A stretch of 64,000 nucleotides of DNA from Lyophyllum atratum (GCA_014905825.1 JACGCN010000038.1:62001-126000); one strand, 5' to 3'. Shown: positions 23,122 to 36,557, numbered from the stretch's first letter. Notes: generated by a model from the sequence alone, not told the origin. Made by a program: numbers and translations.

Positions 23122-24184
23122 CACATAAAGAGTTATGAGATCATTGACGTGTTAAAGAAGAGTAGGCCGTCCTAGTGGTAGCTTTGTGGACGGGGGCAAG
23201 GTTGTTCGGAGCGAGTTAAGAGGAGCAAGTCGGTTGATCGAATTATTGATGGCAGACATGTTGACTTTTGTTCCTGACCACAACCGCCACGGCCTCTGGC
23301 TTCCAATTCTATCTGCAAAACACTGCGAATACGTTGTCTGAACCGATGCTAATGTTCTGCGACTGCTCCTCCCATGAGTGGAAATATTGTGATTTCATTT
23401 TATGGCCGAATCTCAGTCTGAATGGGATATGGGCTTCTCAGGCCTAGTTGTCTCAGCGCGCGGCCTGTCACTGGATATCCATACGGAGGGTCGGATGAGG
23501 CTATATGCATCCCTCGAAGGTCTATAGCTTTATATTGCCACGCAATAGGCGTATCGAGTGAGTCGATTGTTTTGAAGCAAGATTTTAAAACTGACATCCT
23601 TCATTATTATGGAGTCAATACCACCCCGTGATTACCTGTGGCTCAAGATGAGCTAATTGCAAGGCCAGCGATAGTTGCTCTCGCTGTCGAGAGCATTAAT
23701 GCGATATGGATTTCGGTACTCATCCCGGGCAAGACGGAGTGCTGGATCGCCCTGATTGCGTTGCCTCGAACGATAACTGTCAATTATCAAGACTATGTCT
23801 AATGTCTACCATCGTCTCATGTCAAGGTTTTGCGGTTTGCACCCGGACGTGCCCTCCTCCGACCATTTGGGTTAGAGTCTTGCAGCGATACGGATACCCC
23901 ACCGCCACCCATCGATTCGATCCGACTTCAACCTCTTCCAGAGCTGTTATGAAGGTTGATGAAGTTCATAATTGGATCGTTTGGCAGTGAGAGATCATGT
24001 CTTCAGGTGAAATTGCCTTGATCCCAGTCCGGCTCCTGCCATGCACGGGTGCCCTATTTGTCTCGCTTCCAGTATGTACCAGTCGTGACTGACCGTTGGG
24101 CTGGCGTTGGCCCATAGCCCTCAGCGGATTTACTTCGTATCAACCAGGCAGCGGCTTTGCGTTTTGACACTTCCAAGTTCCATA
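23122..24184. other. Divergent upstream region of IML1 and the cutinase remnant
   Basis: About 1.06 kb without a recognisable gene. Open frames are under 100 codons. No tRNA, repeat or strong core-promoter motif was seen. Confidence 0.45.
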
Positions 24185-24798
24185 ATGTTGTTCTTTTCTT
24201 CCACCCTTGTTTCCACCTTTCTTTCGGCACTGGCTGCCCCCGTTATCGGCCCCCGCCAGAATTGCCCTGACGTTTCGGTATCCTTCACTCGAGGAACCGG
24301 CGAGCGTTGTACACTTGGTGCAGTCGTTGGCCCTCGTTTGAAACCGGCTTTGCAGGGGGCACTGGGAGGTCAACGCTTGAATTTATTGGAATCAACTATG
24401 CTGCGAACGTTGTGGGGTTGTCAGGAAGGCGCGACCACCACCACGGCAAACAGCGTCACGGCCAAGGCCAACGCTTGCCCCAATACCAAGATTGCGGTAT
24501 CAGGATATGGTAAATACATCCCCCCATTTTCGTCTTTCAGCATTTATTGACGTCGAGATCTAGCCAAGGACGCTCAAGTGCTCATCTCGCAGCAGAGCAA
24601 CTGTCTCCGGACGTTCAGCAGCAGGTGAATGCTGCTCTTGTTTTCGATAATCCATTGGACGGGACAGTGTTATCTGGTGGCATCCCTACCAAGACATCAT
24701 GCGGAGCGGTGAGTTTATTTCGCGCATTTGGTAACCCGCAGCTAATAGACTCCGAAACAGAATGCTGGGGAAAACGCAGCCTTTATTGCCTCCGCTTG
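24185..24798 (+). pseudogene. Decayed cutinase (alpha/beta hydrolase, CE5-type)
   Basis: The reading begins with a signal peptide (MLFFSSTLVSTFLSALAAPV) and the cutinase opening CPDVSVSFTRGTGERCTLGA then VVGPRLKPALQGALGGQ. The next conserved strand, INYAANVVG, is only in another frame; the frame returns at CQEGATTTTANSVTAKANAC, so two compensating indels bracket about 15 residues. The catalytic-serine motif GYSQG is broken: the exon ends GGATATG before the donor at 24510, while the next exon (24564) resumes in a frame that needs one more base to form Ser. Read as it stands, splicing gives an early stop. After QQVNAALVFDNPLDGTVLSG, the segment with the catalytic Asp and His is missing, and an exon at 24761-24798 encodes the usual C-terminal NAGENAAFIASA. 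A living gene with unusual splicing is less likely. Confidence 0.82.
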
Positions 24799-27700
24799 AA
24801 CTTCTGGCAACTACATATCCAGTGTACGGGTTTCCAATCTCCTTCCATAGGCTAGTTTCTGGCGACGATTACAGTCTTTCGGACCATTCCTTGACGGAAA
24901 GTGTCTCTGCTACTGGCTATTTTCATTCACATTCTGGCTTCCATGTTGATTAAACACTGTATGATAGATCCTGTACAAGCTAGTCCGTAAAAAGGATATC
25001 AATTTGGCGGCAAACATAGCCCGCCGCGACAAATGGCTCGGTCTCTTCGACTCGCCTTGTCCTTTAATGGTACATTGGCCTTGACGTTCTTTGCGCTGTG
25101 CATGGACTTTTTTTTCCGTTACCCACGTCGCAAAGTTCTTCGAAGGGTCCACGAAGCAAGGTTCCAGTCGGCGCCCAATGTGCGCCTGTGAAAGGTGAGG
25201 AAACTATCGTCAACATGCCTCAAGACTCGGTATACAAGAAGTTTCAGACTGATATCTGCCTCGTTTCATCCTCTTCAGCTGTGAGTATTCCACACCAAGA
25301 ACATGTGCATGCTCTGACTGAAACGACGCCCACTATGCTCCATATCATTCCAGCCGGTATTATGGCGCCTCCAGAGACCATAGTCGAAATAAAAACCGTC
25401 CATGCCGGGTATCGTTCCTTCTACTCATGAGCCACGGCACAGTTGTGGCTCTCCCGGACACCCGTCCTCATGGCTGGGTACCACGACGGAAATGACAGTC
25501 TTCATCCGTCGATGGAATCTGGAGCCCTCGAGTCATGGGAGAGACAGAACACCTCGGTACTTCAGAAAGTCGTGCGTTTAATCGAAATGATCGGGGAGCA
25601 CCTAGCCCGCTCTTCGATCAAGAGACAGACCACCGCCTTGGAAGGCGAAAACGCAGCCGACGTGAGATTTTACAACCTCATCGACGGCCATCATCGACGG
25701 CCATGAAATCGGACCGCCAGATGATCTATGGAAATATAGACGGCGACGGAAATGATACAAAGTGGACCCCAACACATGGGGTACTACTCGAGCCATCGTA
25801 TGTTGCAATTCCTGCCATTCTCCATTAATAGGTTGTATTCAAATTTTTGTTGCAGGTAATTGTGGATGGGATATATGGCATGTTATCATCGTTTTTGATG
25901 TTATGCGCGTATCTTGATCGAGTCAACTGAAACTTTAGACCCGAAGGCTTCCCGCGAAGAGCCCGTCGATACGGCTGGGGATCATTCGATGATAACTTTT
26001 CCCGGTCTTGGAAAACCCGATCTCCAGGCAAGGATCGTTCGGATTGCAATTGCGAGGTATGCAGATGATTTCTCCTTGCTCTCTTCGCGGCCGAGAGACG
26101 GACAATCAGTTGGATCATGACATCCGACTCGGCGATCCTAGTGATGACCAAGTACATGTATAGATGCGAATCTGGCATCACGTCCACGAATCATTGCTTA
26201 CCTCCCGGTGCAGACGAATTTCGTCTGCTCCTTGTGCGCCATGCTAGATGGTCGGCCGATGTGTCGCTCCAGGAAACCATTCTACCAAGTCTACTAATGT
26301 AGGAGCAGATTCTGTGGCACTTGTCTGTTGGTATCATCGCCACAGCAACAGGTGCGTGCCCGCAACGTTTAGGTCTTGGAAAGGAATTGACAGCACCTTC
26401 TATGTACCATGTAGACGCCACCGGACGGCGGATAGAAGGACCCTTTCCTTCAAGTCAGAAATGTGACTGGATTTTCGCGCTCCTCGTCATACTGAATGCT
26501 TCGAAGACGCGCCTCCGTGTCGATCCCAGGTGAAACAAGCATAGAAGGTCAGCAGACTTCCTCCTCCCTGCGCGATGTACATTCCATGATCGTGAAACAT
26601 CATGCGGTTGGAGGCATGCTGATGGTCGAATTCTCAGCAGCTCCAATGACACCGTTGAACATAGATGCGCCAAGTTTCAAATCCTAGAATGCCGACCTTG
26701 GGGCGAATGCCCTGTGCCCTGATACCTTGGAAGGCTTTAAGGAAAGTGGAGCATGCACGCAATGCGCCGCTTCAACGCAGGGCGTTCTCTCGTTGCCATT
26801 AACGGCGTACTCGCAGGCACTCTTAGAGAACTTCCGGGTCCCTCCTACCCAGCGCGGCACCGGCGTTATAGTTTCTAGTTGACGCCGATCAGTTCGTTAC
26901 TCAGGGAAGAGCTTCTCCGCTATGTTGTCCTGACACGCCCTCCCCAACGTTCGTCGCGTTCCCGATATCGGTGTCGAATAACTGAGCATGATGTCCGCAA
27001 CTTCCGAACCAGTTTGCTCGAGCGATCCAGAATCTTTCCAGGTTGGCCCCAGCGTAGATCCGACACGGAATTTCCGCAAACCAAGCGGATACACGACCCT
27101 GCAAGCACTCCCTAGCATCAGCAAACACCTTGATGGCCGACTATTTTTATACGTAGATGTATACCTAGTTTGCCTGTTTGCACGTCGCTAACCGTGGGCT
27201 ACACCGAGCACGAGAAGTTGGCGCGCTTCTATGATTTCGTTAGCCGTATTCAAACATCCATCAGTGCATCCATGTCCCACCCTATGGACATTCCAAAGGA
27301 AAGGCAAACGGCCTTTCCAACGGGTTGGCCATCAGATGAGGGAACTCGGTTACTAGGTCTTGCGACGCATGTCGCGCTTCGTCTTCCGACCAAACTGCGC
27401 TGTTCGACAGTTGTGGCTAGCACGATGCCGAGAGATACAAAAGAACAATAACACGACGCGCTGTTCTTCGCGGAAGACCCTACCATGGCAGACATGATTA
27501 GGATATATAGATGATTCCTGAAGGGAGCATGCCCTCCCCTCCACATGTGGATGTAATATATCATACGATTTTTTTTACATCTTTTGTTCGCCTCACGCCC
27601 TCTCGCGCCAAGGTGAGGATGCGACCTAATTACGCGTTTGGGGTGATACGCGATCCAAAATGATCGTGAGGATAAGATAAGATGGGTCATCGATGAGATC

Positions 27701-30700
27701 ATTATCCCCCACACTCCACTACCTGGACCAGGACAACCGCTTGCTACCACCAAGGTCAACTGACCAGAGGTTGTGGCTTGGGGCATGAGAATAGTCATCG
27801 TGGGGTCCCGTAACGTGAACATACTGATGACTGGACACACAAGTCATGATGACGTGTATTACAGCAAATCCTCTACATTCATGGTGACGCGAAATGAGAT
27901 CATACCGAGGACAAACGAGAGAGAATGACCTTCCATCGACTATCGTTGGCACGCCTCAAGTTCAAGACCGTAAACTTTACACATTTGCGTCTGTGCGAAT
28001 CGAGCTGCTCAACTTGCCAAGACCAGCGAGGCTACGTCAGAGATAGCCGACGTACGCTGATGAGTCTGCTTCGACGTCACAGCGCAGAGAGTGAGATCGG
28101 AGCAATTCGCTGCACCTATTACGAGGCTATGCAGCCGGCAATTGATCGTAGACCACAGCCTATCCAATCGCATGAAGTGTAAGTAGAGTTTACCTCTCAT
28201 TGGCTGAGGTGGGCAGATAGATAGGATTTATTGGCCGAGCAACCGCGTGTGCAGCCCATCAAAAAGCATACGCGGCCAAGAACAGTCGACCAAAAGCCTC
28301 TGTTGGTAAAGTGCACTACGACCCACGCCGGTGACTAAAAGAAAGTGGGCTGAGGAGCGAACACCAAAGCCTGTCCTTGATGATAGAAGCACGATTACCG
28401 GGGAGGTCATATCCGCCCTTGCGCGAAGGCCAGATTCGCAGGACGGTGCGAGTTGTTGTTATCCAATAGGCTTTTCATGAACGCCGAGTGTGTACAGAGA
28501 TGCGTCGGCGAGTGCGCGTGGTGCCCGACCTAGTAGCACGATCCATCGCGGCGGTGAATGGGAACGTCCTTCCTGTGTCGTGGACTAAATGGAAGGGAAA
28601 ACACGAGCACCGAAAGAGGAATTGATTTCCCTCCGCAGGCTCGTCCGTAGGAACTTTGATATGTAGCCTATGGGAGAAGATCACGGCCCGCTGACCGATG
28701 TTATATACTACCACCCCCCACCACTTCATCAAGGTCGGGTCGGGGTGTCCTTCGGATTCTGTTAGACCCCAATTCTGGCAGAAGGTTCGATAGAGCGTTG
28801 CAACATACGTGTACAATTTCAGAAGGTGCATGTCTCGTGGATAGGCTTTGGCCGCCTCGCCGCCACACATGCGGGCACACGTGATCCCAAGGTAGCATAT
28901 GCAAGCGCACGATCCTCGCGCTGATGATAGCCTACCACAATGCCCTGGGACGTGGCGAGCTTGTGTGGAAGTGAAGCCCACTTCCCCATGAGCCAGCCCC
29001 CGGAATTTCGTTGCGGAATTGTTCACGGGTCCAATCTCTCATGTACATGTGCCGATGTCGGTGTGCTCTTCATCGCATTTTACGGAGCTTGGTTGGCATT
29101 TGGGCTGGGCGTACTGCGGAGATAGGTCGGAGGAACTGACGAGAGCGGGAAAGCGGCCACAGGAGGTATGGGCGGAGTTCTCAGTGGGCGAACAGGCTCA
29201 GTGAGCCGACGACAGACGAACTGGTGTGAGGAACATACAATTGGATTCACTTGGCTAGTTAGGAACAGGCTGGAGATATGTGTATGTCTTGAGTCCGGCT
29301 TGCTTATGGGTCGCTTGGGAGTGCAAGGCTAAGCACGGAGGTCTTGTTCCGTTAGGATGGCCAACGGCACCACAACCAAGTTTCCACGCATGAATGGCAC
29401 CACAAAGATAATGCACAGAGAGTACAAATAACATAGTAGCTCCTACGTTGAAGACGAGCGGAAGGATCTCGTCCTCGAGGATGCACCGAGCACCCATGAA
29501 TAAAAAGCGTGGCATCCTAGATCGCTAGTGTGCCCATCCCTCACCGCACATATCGCAGAGGAGAGCGCATTAAACTCTTCGTAGTCCTCGACATCGTAGG
29601 AAGAGCCAAGGACGATATATCAGGCTTCCGAGCCTTCATACATTTGCCGGGGCACCCTATAACTGGCGCTACACGATACGGCTGCAGCATCTACAGCAGG
29701 ACGGGGCTCCGGCCGGATCCTGATGATAGGCTAGGCAATTCGCCATACAAGTTGTGGAGACAAAAGAACACGCTGTAAGCACACGCCAGAATGAACGCCC
29801 GTGTCCCGAATGCGCCCGAGATGGGTGGGGAACTCGGGGGACAGATACTGTGAGCTTTTGACCTGATTGAACTGTAGAATGTGCTAGTGCCGGTTGGGTT
29901 GGGAGATGCTCGAAAACGGTGATGCTGTCCGTGGCCAGGTGACCACCCCATCTCTGGACAGCTGCGAAATACCACTGTCTGCCGTGGCACATACCCAAGC
30001 CTCCCCTCCCACACAATAAAGCCGGTCCGACACAGACCATCGTCGGCTTGGGATTTGTTTCATGATACACAAATCCAGGTCCTCGGGTGGCGGCAGTGCA
30101 TCTGTGTTCAGATACAGTGAAAGTGGGGAGAAAAGTTTAGCCCGGCAACGATTGCCCTATGCGTGATGTGTAGAGCACGCAGAAATGCGTAACGGAAGCC
30201 GGCGCAGGCGAGCTGGTGACCTGCATCGGAACGGGAAACAGAGCGCGAGATGATATGAAACGGGCGCCTGCCTACACTTGTGCGCTGCGCAAGCCGGGGC
30301 ACTGACGTCCCCGTGCTTACACCTCCCAGTACGGGGTTTCCAGGAAGGTATACGTCACGCAAGCCGAGTCGACTACGGATCCGGGGCTCTTTCAAGTTCG
30401 TGTTCCTCGGCATCGACATCACTGACTCGAAAAGCGGTGCAACAAGCAAAGGCACCGGACGCGGAGGTTGGACGTTGGGATCAAGGTGGGGTGGAGCTTT
30501 GACGCTGAGAGCTTTCGATGTGATGTGGAGGAAGAAGGTGAGAGGCTGTGCCACGTCTTGCACACGTTTGGGCTTGGCGGTAGACGCGTTTGGCTCAGTT
30601 TGGTTGCAGCCTTGGACCATGACTTCGGTGAACATACTGCATGATGCCGCCGGCAATCCATTTCGGGTGTAGGCGCCCTGATCGCTCAGGCATCCCATCT

Positions 30701-33700
30701 CATCGAGCTCGTATCCTCTCGTATCCTTTGCTGTAGTGGGTGACTTGCACACGGTATGGCTGTAGGGAAGGGGGAGTTATAGCTATGGTATTTGCAGTTT
30801 CACCTCCCAATTTCATCATCTCGAATTCGAAATTCTTCAGACTCCTCACCGCGCTGAGCAGTGGACACACCAGGTCCTTTGACTCTGAGCACCGGCTACT
30901 GTGATTCAACTCGATCGCAATAGTTTGAGCACGAGCGATCGAGGGATGAGATGAGATCGAATCAGGGTCTGGAGTGTGAAGAGAAGAGCAGATGAAGTGA
31001 TCATGATTGGAAGGGAAGGAACGCAGATGTGACGTGGATTAGTTATGATAAGATGTGATTTGCACGGATAAGGACGGAGAAACTTTGAGAGAAAGAGATA
31101 GTCCAAAATGAAAAGCCGCCAGAACTAGAAGTGATTCGAGCTATCGATGGTAAGTCGGATAAGGATGAATATCGGACATGACACATTCCACGCATGGTGG
31201 ATCGTCATGCATGTATGGATTCAAGCGATGTGAAGAATGCGCAGAGAACAAATGAGATGGAAGGTAAGAAAGGAAGCAAGGAAAGAAAGAACTCGAAGAA
31301 CGCCTCATCAAACCAGAACGCAGTACCACCCCGACATGCACCATTTTCATCCCCGTCGTCCATATCTCCAGCGCAACGCCCGCACCTCACAGCCCAAAGC
31401 CCAGAGCCCAAAGCCACACAGAATGCACGCATCATTCATCTCGTCCCATCTCATCCCCCGTTACCTCCAGTCAGTCACTTACACCCCCAAGATCGAGGTG
31501 GGTAGCACGCTAGCCGGTCACGATCATGATCAAGATCGCAAGGCTGTACAGGTGTCCTATATACCTTTGAGATGTGAAATGCGGCTTGGGGATGTGAATC
31601 GCGCGAGGGTAAGGTGTGTACCCTGCTGCCTCGTGTCCCATGATGATTGGGACTCCGCCGCAGTAGAGGAAAGACGTAGTGCACACAACTATCTTTGTTC
31701 TACCTTTTTTTGTTGGAGCGCCCATTCATCTTTCATGGGTGTAATGTGTGGGTGTGCCGCACACGAAACACGCTGCAGAGGCAACACCATATGCTGTGCA
31801 CTGCGCATCGTGTCCTACTCTCCTCCTCCAAGCCGGCTCGTCAAGATTCATATTCAAAGCCCAATCCAAGTCATTCCGAATCTTCTTCGGAGGTCACATC
31901 GAACCGCCAGCATCGATACCGATAAGATAAACCCTCCCTGCATGATTCTCAATCCTGGCACATCTGAATCCTGCGCACCCCCCGGGCTATCAAATCAACA
32001 ATCACCTTCCTACGTAGGCCTTCGAATTCCATCATCATCACATGAAATCGGCGATACCGGTACGGGTCGAAAGCCAGTACTCATCCTCGGCATCAGCGGG
32101 TGAAAGACGGTAACATATGACCTCGAAATACATACAGTGAGAGTATCATGCCAGGATTACCGGCCCGAACCTCATGGTTCGCCTGGATGCGCGGACGTCC
32201 AGAGACGCGGGATGGACTCGCAGACGCGCTTGATCCTCGGTGCTCATGCGCGGGCATTCATTCATAGGATTCAAGGAATAAGATCCACGAATGATATCGT
32301 TATTCATGTGGTAACACTCGCAGTGGATAATGGGGTATTTCAACGTCAACTGCTCGCGCACAGTATGACGCCAACCTGGTATCATGCCTCCTCCAAGTCC
32401 AATAATAACCGCCCACCCCATACATGGCGACTACTGGATCCGCCTCGAGGCCAACAAAAAATCGTTTCGCGGGAAGGAAGCGCATGCCCAGGAGCGGGCG
32501 ACGTCATTATTCATCATATTTCCAATTTCTAGGTGTTTCCTGAATCTGAACCAGGGCAACCGAATAAACTATGTATGCAACACGACCCTGACCTTCGTCG
32601 TGGAATATCCATATCTCTATCAAGCATGCACCACATTGCTAGAACATGGTAGACGTAGACGAGTACAGGAAGGAACAGTACATAGGATGGAGCATACACA
32701 GGCCCCGGTTCCGGTAAACAGTACACCGATTCCGACACCGACTTCGCGACTCCGTCTCCAAGGACTCCAGGAGGGAAAAAGCAGCTGAATATTGTAAGAG
32801 TGGAGATTCACAGTATTAGTGTGGCTCGAACCGTGGAGCGCGTATGTTCGTATTCCAAATCGCGAGCAGTTAATGACACTACGCAAAATGCAACATAGTT
32901 TCAAAATGAGGGCGCGTATATGCAAACCTAGCCCAGAGAGCGACCTAGACTGGAAGAAGAGAAGGCAGATCCATGTTAACACAAACTTCGCCAAGAAGGA
33001 CACCCGATGGGCACCGGCATTGGGTCAGTCGAAGCCCTCGTAAGTTTGGAATGCCGGTGGAGACGCAACGGGAAAGATAGTAATAAGGAAGACTCCTAAG
33101 TCAATCGGCTTGGTGCGACAGACGTGGGGTCCCCAAGACCGGAATCGAGTTCACGCCTCGGAAAGGTTGAAGTTTATGCTATGACGCGCAGAGTGGGATT
33201 CGAGGGGAGCCCGATGCTCATCTCCCGGTGATGAGCTGGCTTGGTTGTTGTAAGAGTTGGAGTGGGCGACGTCAGTGTTGGATGCCAGAGTATGTGGGGA
33301 GGGCGGGCACGGGAGGGCACGGGATCGTGACAGGCGCGTCAGATGATTTCCCGGATGGGAGGACGCAGGCGACTACACCTCCAATGCACGACGCCCGACT
33401 CGGAAGACACCCGGCCCTTTGCGGAAATAACACGTTCCGACAAACGTCAGGGACTCGCAGCGCCCTCGGCATCGAGGAGCACGGCAGGCTGATGTGGGCC
33501 CCTCCGCGCCTTCGTTGGGACGCTTTGACGTGATACGGCAGGCATCGCTAGGCAGCAGGGCAGGATTGTTTAGATGGGAAACTGGGGAGATCAGATGGAA
33601 GTAGATCAGGTCGCGAAGCAGCTGCGGGCTGGAGGCGGTCAGATGGGTGACAGCTGCGCATCGTGGCGGGCTGAGGGTATGCGCCGTGGGGTGCGAGGCG

Positions 33701-34270
33701 GTCACATGGGGAGGTCAAAGCAGTTCATCTGGGCTATCGATGCTGGGCAGTGGGCAATGGGGTCGGAGCATAGGGGCGTTGGTAATAGCGATGGTTCTAT
33801 CGATGACGATACAGACGTGAGGAGGAGGATGAGAGAGCAAGCATGCCGGTTTGTCAGCGGTATAAAGATGATGATTAGATGGAGAGTCCGTATCGGACCG
33901 GCACGGCAGGCTGCCGCGTAGTCAGATAATGTGTGAGTCAGGAATTAGCGACAACAGGGATTGCGAGAGCGGACCTGCGGGAAGCTATCTGATTGTGCAG
34001 AGGAGGAATGTTGGTGAAAATGCGGCATTCGCGAGGTGGGGGGTGAGCCGGGAGTGAGCCGAAGCCGAACCGGTTTGGGTTGTAGATCTGACCGATATGG
34101 AAGGACCGGATGGTGCGGAAGGGGATTACGCATTTGATTACGCTAAGACCGGGGAAATGAGTCGAACCAGACAGGACCATATAAGAAGGCCCGATGAAAG
34201 AACGAGTGAACGAGGCAGCCACAAAGCACTCAGATCACACAAAGCGGCTACTCTCCTTATAACGCGACCA
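24799..34270. other. 9.5-kb stretch without a recognised gene
   Basis: Many short overlapping open frames on both strands; none shows a domain, and I could not chain exons. The longest are 288 codons at 31237-32103 (+), 214 at 30108-30752 (-), 196 at 27250-27840 (-) and 183 at 28475-29026 (-). A few minus-strand pieces between 28.5 and 30.0 kb contain hydrophobic runs (FGTRAFILACAYSVFFCLHN, and a second near 29400), which could be remnants of a membrane-protein gene. No transposon domains, long terminal repeats or terminal inverted repeats were recognised by eye. The last part is the promoter of the gene at 34271. Confidence 0.45.
34180..34186 (+). promoter_or_regulatory. TATA box of the disordered-protein gene
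   Basis: TATAAGA lies about 90 bp upstream of the ATG at 34271. It also argues against the earlier in-frame ATG at 34097, which would sit upstream of the TATA box. Confidence 0.5.
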
Positions 34271-35323
34271 ATGCCGCGCACTCTCTCCATCGATTCTGAA
34301 CTATTCGACATGCCTCCCCGTGCAACCTCCCCCATCTCCTTCACACGGCACTCCCCCTCAGCCCGCGCTGCAGACATCTCCCGTCTCCTCGACCCCTCGT
34401 ATTCCTCCAACGCATATGCATCGACCTCGGCCTACGTCGACCGCCACGGCGAACTCCACGACCCTGACTACCGCCACTTCCCCATCGCACAGCCCTCCTC
34501 TAAGCGACACTCCCCGCACTCTCACGCCTACAGCATGGCAACGCGACCACGGTGGGAGCTTATTGACGAGGATGCAGTAGATGATGAGGACGAAGAAGAG
34601 GATATGGGCAGGAACAGCATAATCGGGCGTCGCCACCCCCACTCAAGCTCTTTTTCCTCATACCAACAGCAGCGCCCCTATGCCTACACCACCCCCACCT
34701 ACAAACCCCTCCATCACCAACACATCCCGCGATCGTTCGACTCGGACGAGACTGTGCTCGACGAGTACGATGAGCAAGACGCGTCTGGTGACGAAGACTC
34801 AAAGGGCAACGGTGTATCCCGCATGATCCTGCGCACCAAGCGGGAGTTCACAAGGAAGCGGCGCTCCCTGGACGGTGCCTCCCGCAAATCCATCGACAGC
34901 TACTCCCCCACCTTCCTCGACAGCCCCTTCACCACCACCACCGCCGTCTCCGCAGAGCCCGAGCCCGAGGACGCCGCCTCCATGCACTACGCGCCCTCCC
35001 ACCACCACCCGCTCACCTACACCCTCTCCCACCAATCCTACTCCCGCCGCTCCCAGCACTCCCGCGCGTCCTTCCACTCCGAAGGCGCACAGCCCCTCAA
35101 CATCCCCTCCTCCTCCTCCGAGTCCCGCCCCCACTCCCACTCCGCATCCTCGCATACCCCGGCGGACGTGTTCGCGTCTTCGCAAGACGACGAGCATGAG
35201 CCGGTGTGGACCCCGACGTGCGCGCAGGCGCTCCGCAGGCAGTGGCAGGCCGTCTCGCTCCGTGTGCGCTTTGGCGTGTTCAGAGCCCAACGGCGGATGA
35301 AGACCCGTCTCGCGCAGCTGTGA
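34271..35323 (+). CDS. Intrinsically disordered protein, single exon
   Basis: A single-exon gene of 350 residues starting MPRTLSIDSELFDMPPRATS. The ATG at 34271 is chosen because a TATA box lies about 90 bp upstream. The protein is dominated by Ser, Pro, His, Arg and Tyr. An acidic stretch DEDAVDDEDEEEDMG lies at about residues 105-120, and basic clusters such as RTKREFTRKRRSLDG near 190-205. The C-terminus is the only part likely to fold: PVWTPTCAQALRRQWQAVSL followed by RVRFGVFRAQRRMKTRL, an amphipathic basic helix. GC-rich, C-biased third positions across the frame support coding. I do not recognise the family. The many Ser residues and alternating charge suggest a regulated, possibly nuclear or membrane-adjacent, scaffold; this is inference only. 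Confidence 0.75.
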   Translation: MPRTLSIDSELFDMPPRATSPISFTRHSPSARAADISRLLDPSYSSNAYASTSAYVDRHGELHDPDYRHFPIAQPSSKRHSPHSHAYSMATRPRWELIDEDAVDDEDEEEDMGRNSIIGRRHPHSSSFSSYQQQRPYAYTTPTYKPLHHQHIPRSFDSDETVLDEYDEQDASGDEDSKGNGVSRMILRTKREFTRKRRSLDGASRKSIDSYSPTFLDSPFTTTTAVSAEPEPEDAASMHYAPSHHHPLTYTLSHQSYSRRSQHSRASFHSEGAQPLNIPSSSSESRPHSHSASSHTPADVFASSQDDEHEPVWTPTCAQALRRQWQAVSLRVRFGVFRAQRRMKTRLAQL

Positions 35324-35438
35324 CTCCTTCTTCACTTTCCGTCTCACGCTTCGTCCTGCTCTACTGCACTGCATCATCACACATATACCCATCCCAACGC
35401 ATTTGCACTCTGGTCTCATTTGCTATCATTATGCATTT

Positions 35439-35465
35439 CTCATCTCATCTCATCTCGTCTCGTCT
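35439..35465. repeat. CATCT/CGTCT pentamer tract
   Basis: Five tandem pentamers, CATCT changing to CGTCT, about 120 bp after the stop codon of the disordered-protein gene. Confidence 0.6.
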
Positions 35466-36542
35466 TATCTGTTTTCGCGACTTCGTATTCATGCTTTCGC
35501 GACACCTTATGGACATGGCTCTGGCATTATCTAGACCACATCCTCCAGTCCCTTCCCTTCCCCCCCTTCCCGCGCTTCACCTTTCCTCATTACGCACACA
35601 CGACATTTACGTACTCGTCTTTCCACTCCGTCTCTCCTTACTCATTACTCATTATTCACATTCACGCCGCATACATAACATCATTCGCACATTCGCATAC
35701 CTTCCTTCCCATATCTACGAGTACACATGACGCCACCTGGGGCCCCCGGTCGACGTTGACGTCACCTCATACCCCACTCCCCACATTCTTCTTACGCATA
35801 CCACAACGCTCTTACGTACGTACCATTGAAACGAAATTGAAAAAAGATTTTTATAAATTCTTCGCTCCTTGAGCTGGAGTCTTCAGTTCGATCCTACTCT
35901 ATTATTATAGGAGTATATATTCAATTCAGGTCTATTGATAGGAGACTGAAGTGGGAGGTGTCTATTAAAAGACGCACCCCAAGATTTTGGTTCAAGCGTT
36001 GGTATGCTAATTATAGCTGGCGTGCCCGCCCCAGTGCCATCTGCGCTCTCCACCAGAGCCAGCCTCAGGCGACGCCTCGCCTGGGGAGGGGAGACCCATT
36101 ACCCCGCGTCGGTTGTTCTCCCAGATATATCCCTTCACCGTAATCGTAACATGGCAACTTGGCTCGTTTGTGAGGGCAGGATGGGCATTGTGATTTTCGT
36201 ATTGAATACGGAATGAGACGGGGTAGGGACCTTTTTGGGATGGACTGGACTGGATGAGTCGGGGTGGCACTGTCACATAGTAAGCAGTGGTTGCTGTGAG
36301 GATGACTATGACCATGATCAAGTATGCAGTCGTTGTGGTTTCCAGAGTGAGGAGAGTCTTGTATAGAGAGAAAGTGTCAAGTAAGTAAGAGAAGGTCTCG
36401 AATTCACGCGTATGTGTAGATGAGGCTCCATGTAGTCAAGTAGCACTTGATTCCCGAGTCGAAAAGAGCAAATCGATTGGAAGCGAAACTCGAGTCGCAG
36501 GGGGCGCGTCGCTGTCGCTGTCGCGGTCCTCGGTATGGGGGC

Positions 36543-36557
36543 ACCCCGCATTGCGGG
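36543..36557. repeat. Short GC-rich perfect inverted repeat
   Basis: CCCCGCA and TGCGGGG separated by a single T could form a tight hairpin or a palindromic binding site. No gene lies close enough on either side to assign a role as terminator or operator. Confidence 0.45.

Noticed and set aside
26879..27128. Several overlapping frames on both strands, 62-78 codons
   Set aside because: Multiple frames open over the same 230 bp, none with a recognisable motif. It is typical of GC-balanced non-coding DNA.
31237..32103. 288-codon plus-strand frame
   Set aside because: The translation has no domain and looks like random low-complexity sequence. I could not find flanking exons or a promoter.
34097..34270. 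58-codon upstream extension of the disordered-protein gene
   Set aside because: A TATA box at 34180 lies inside it, and the ATG at 34271 is at a normal distance downstream.
34799..35419. 206-codon minus-strand frame, very Gly/Val-rich
   Set aside because: It is antisense to the C-rich third positions of the disordered-protein gene at 34271-35323, and its composition is that of a shadow frame.
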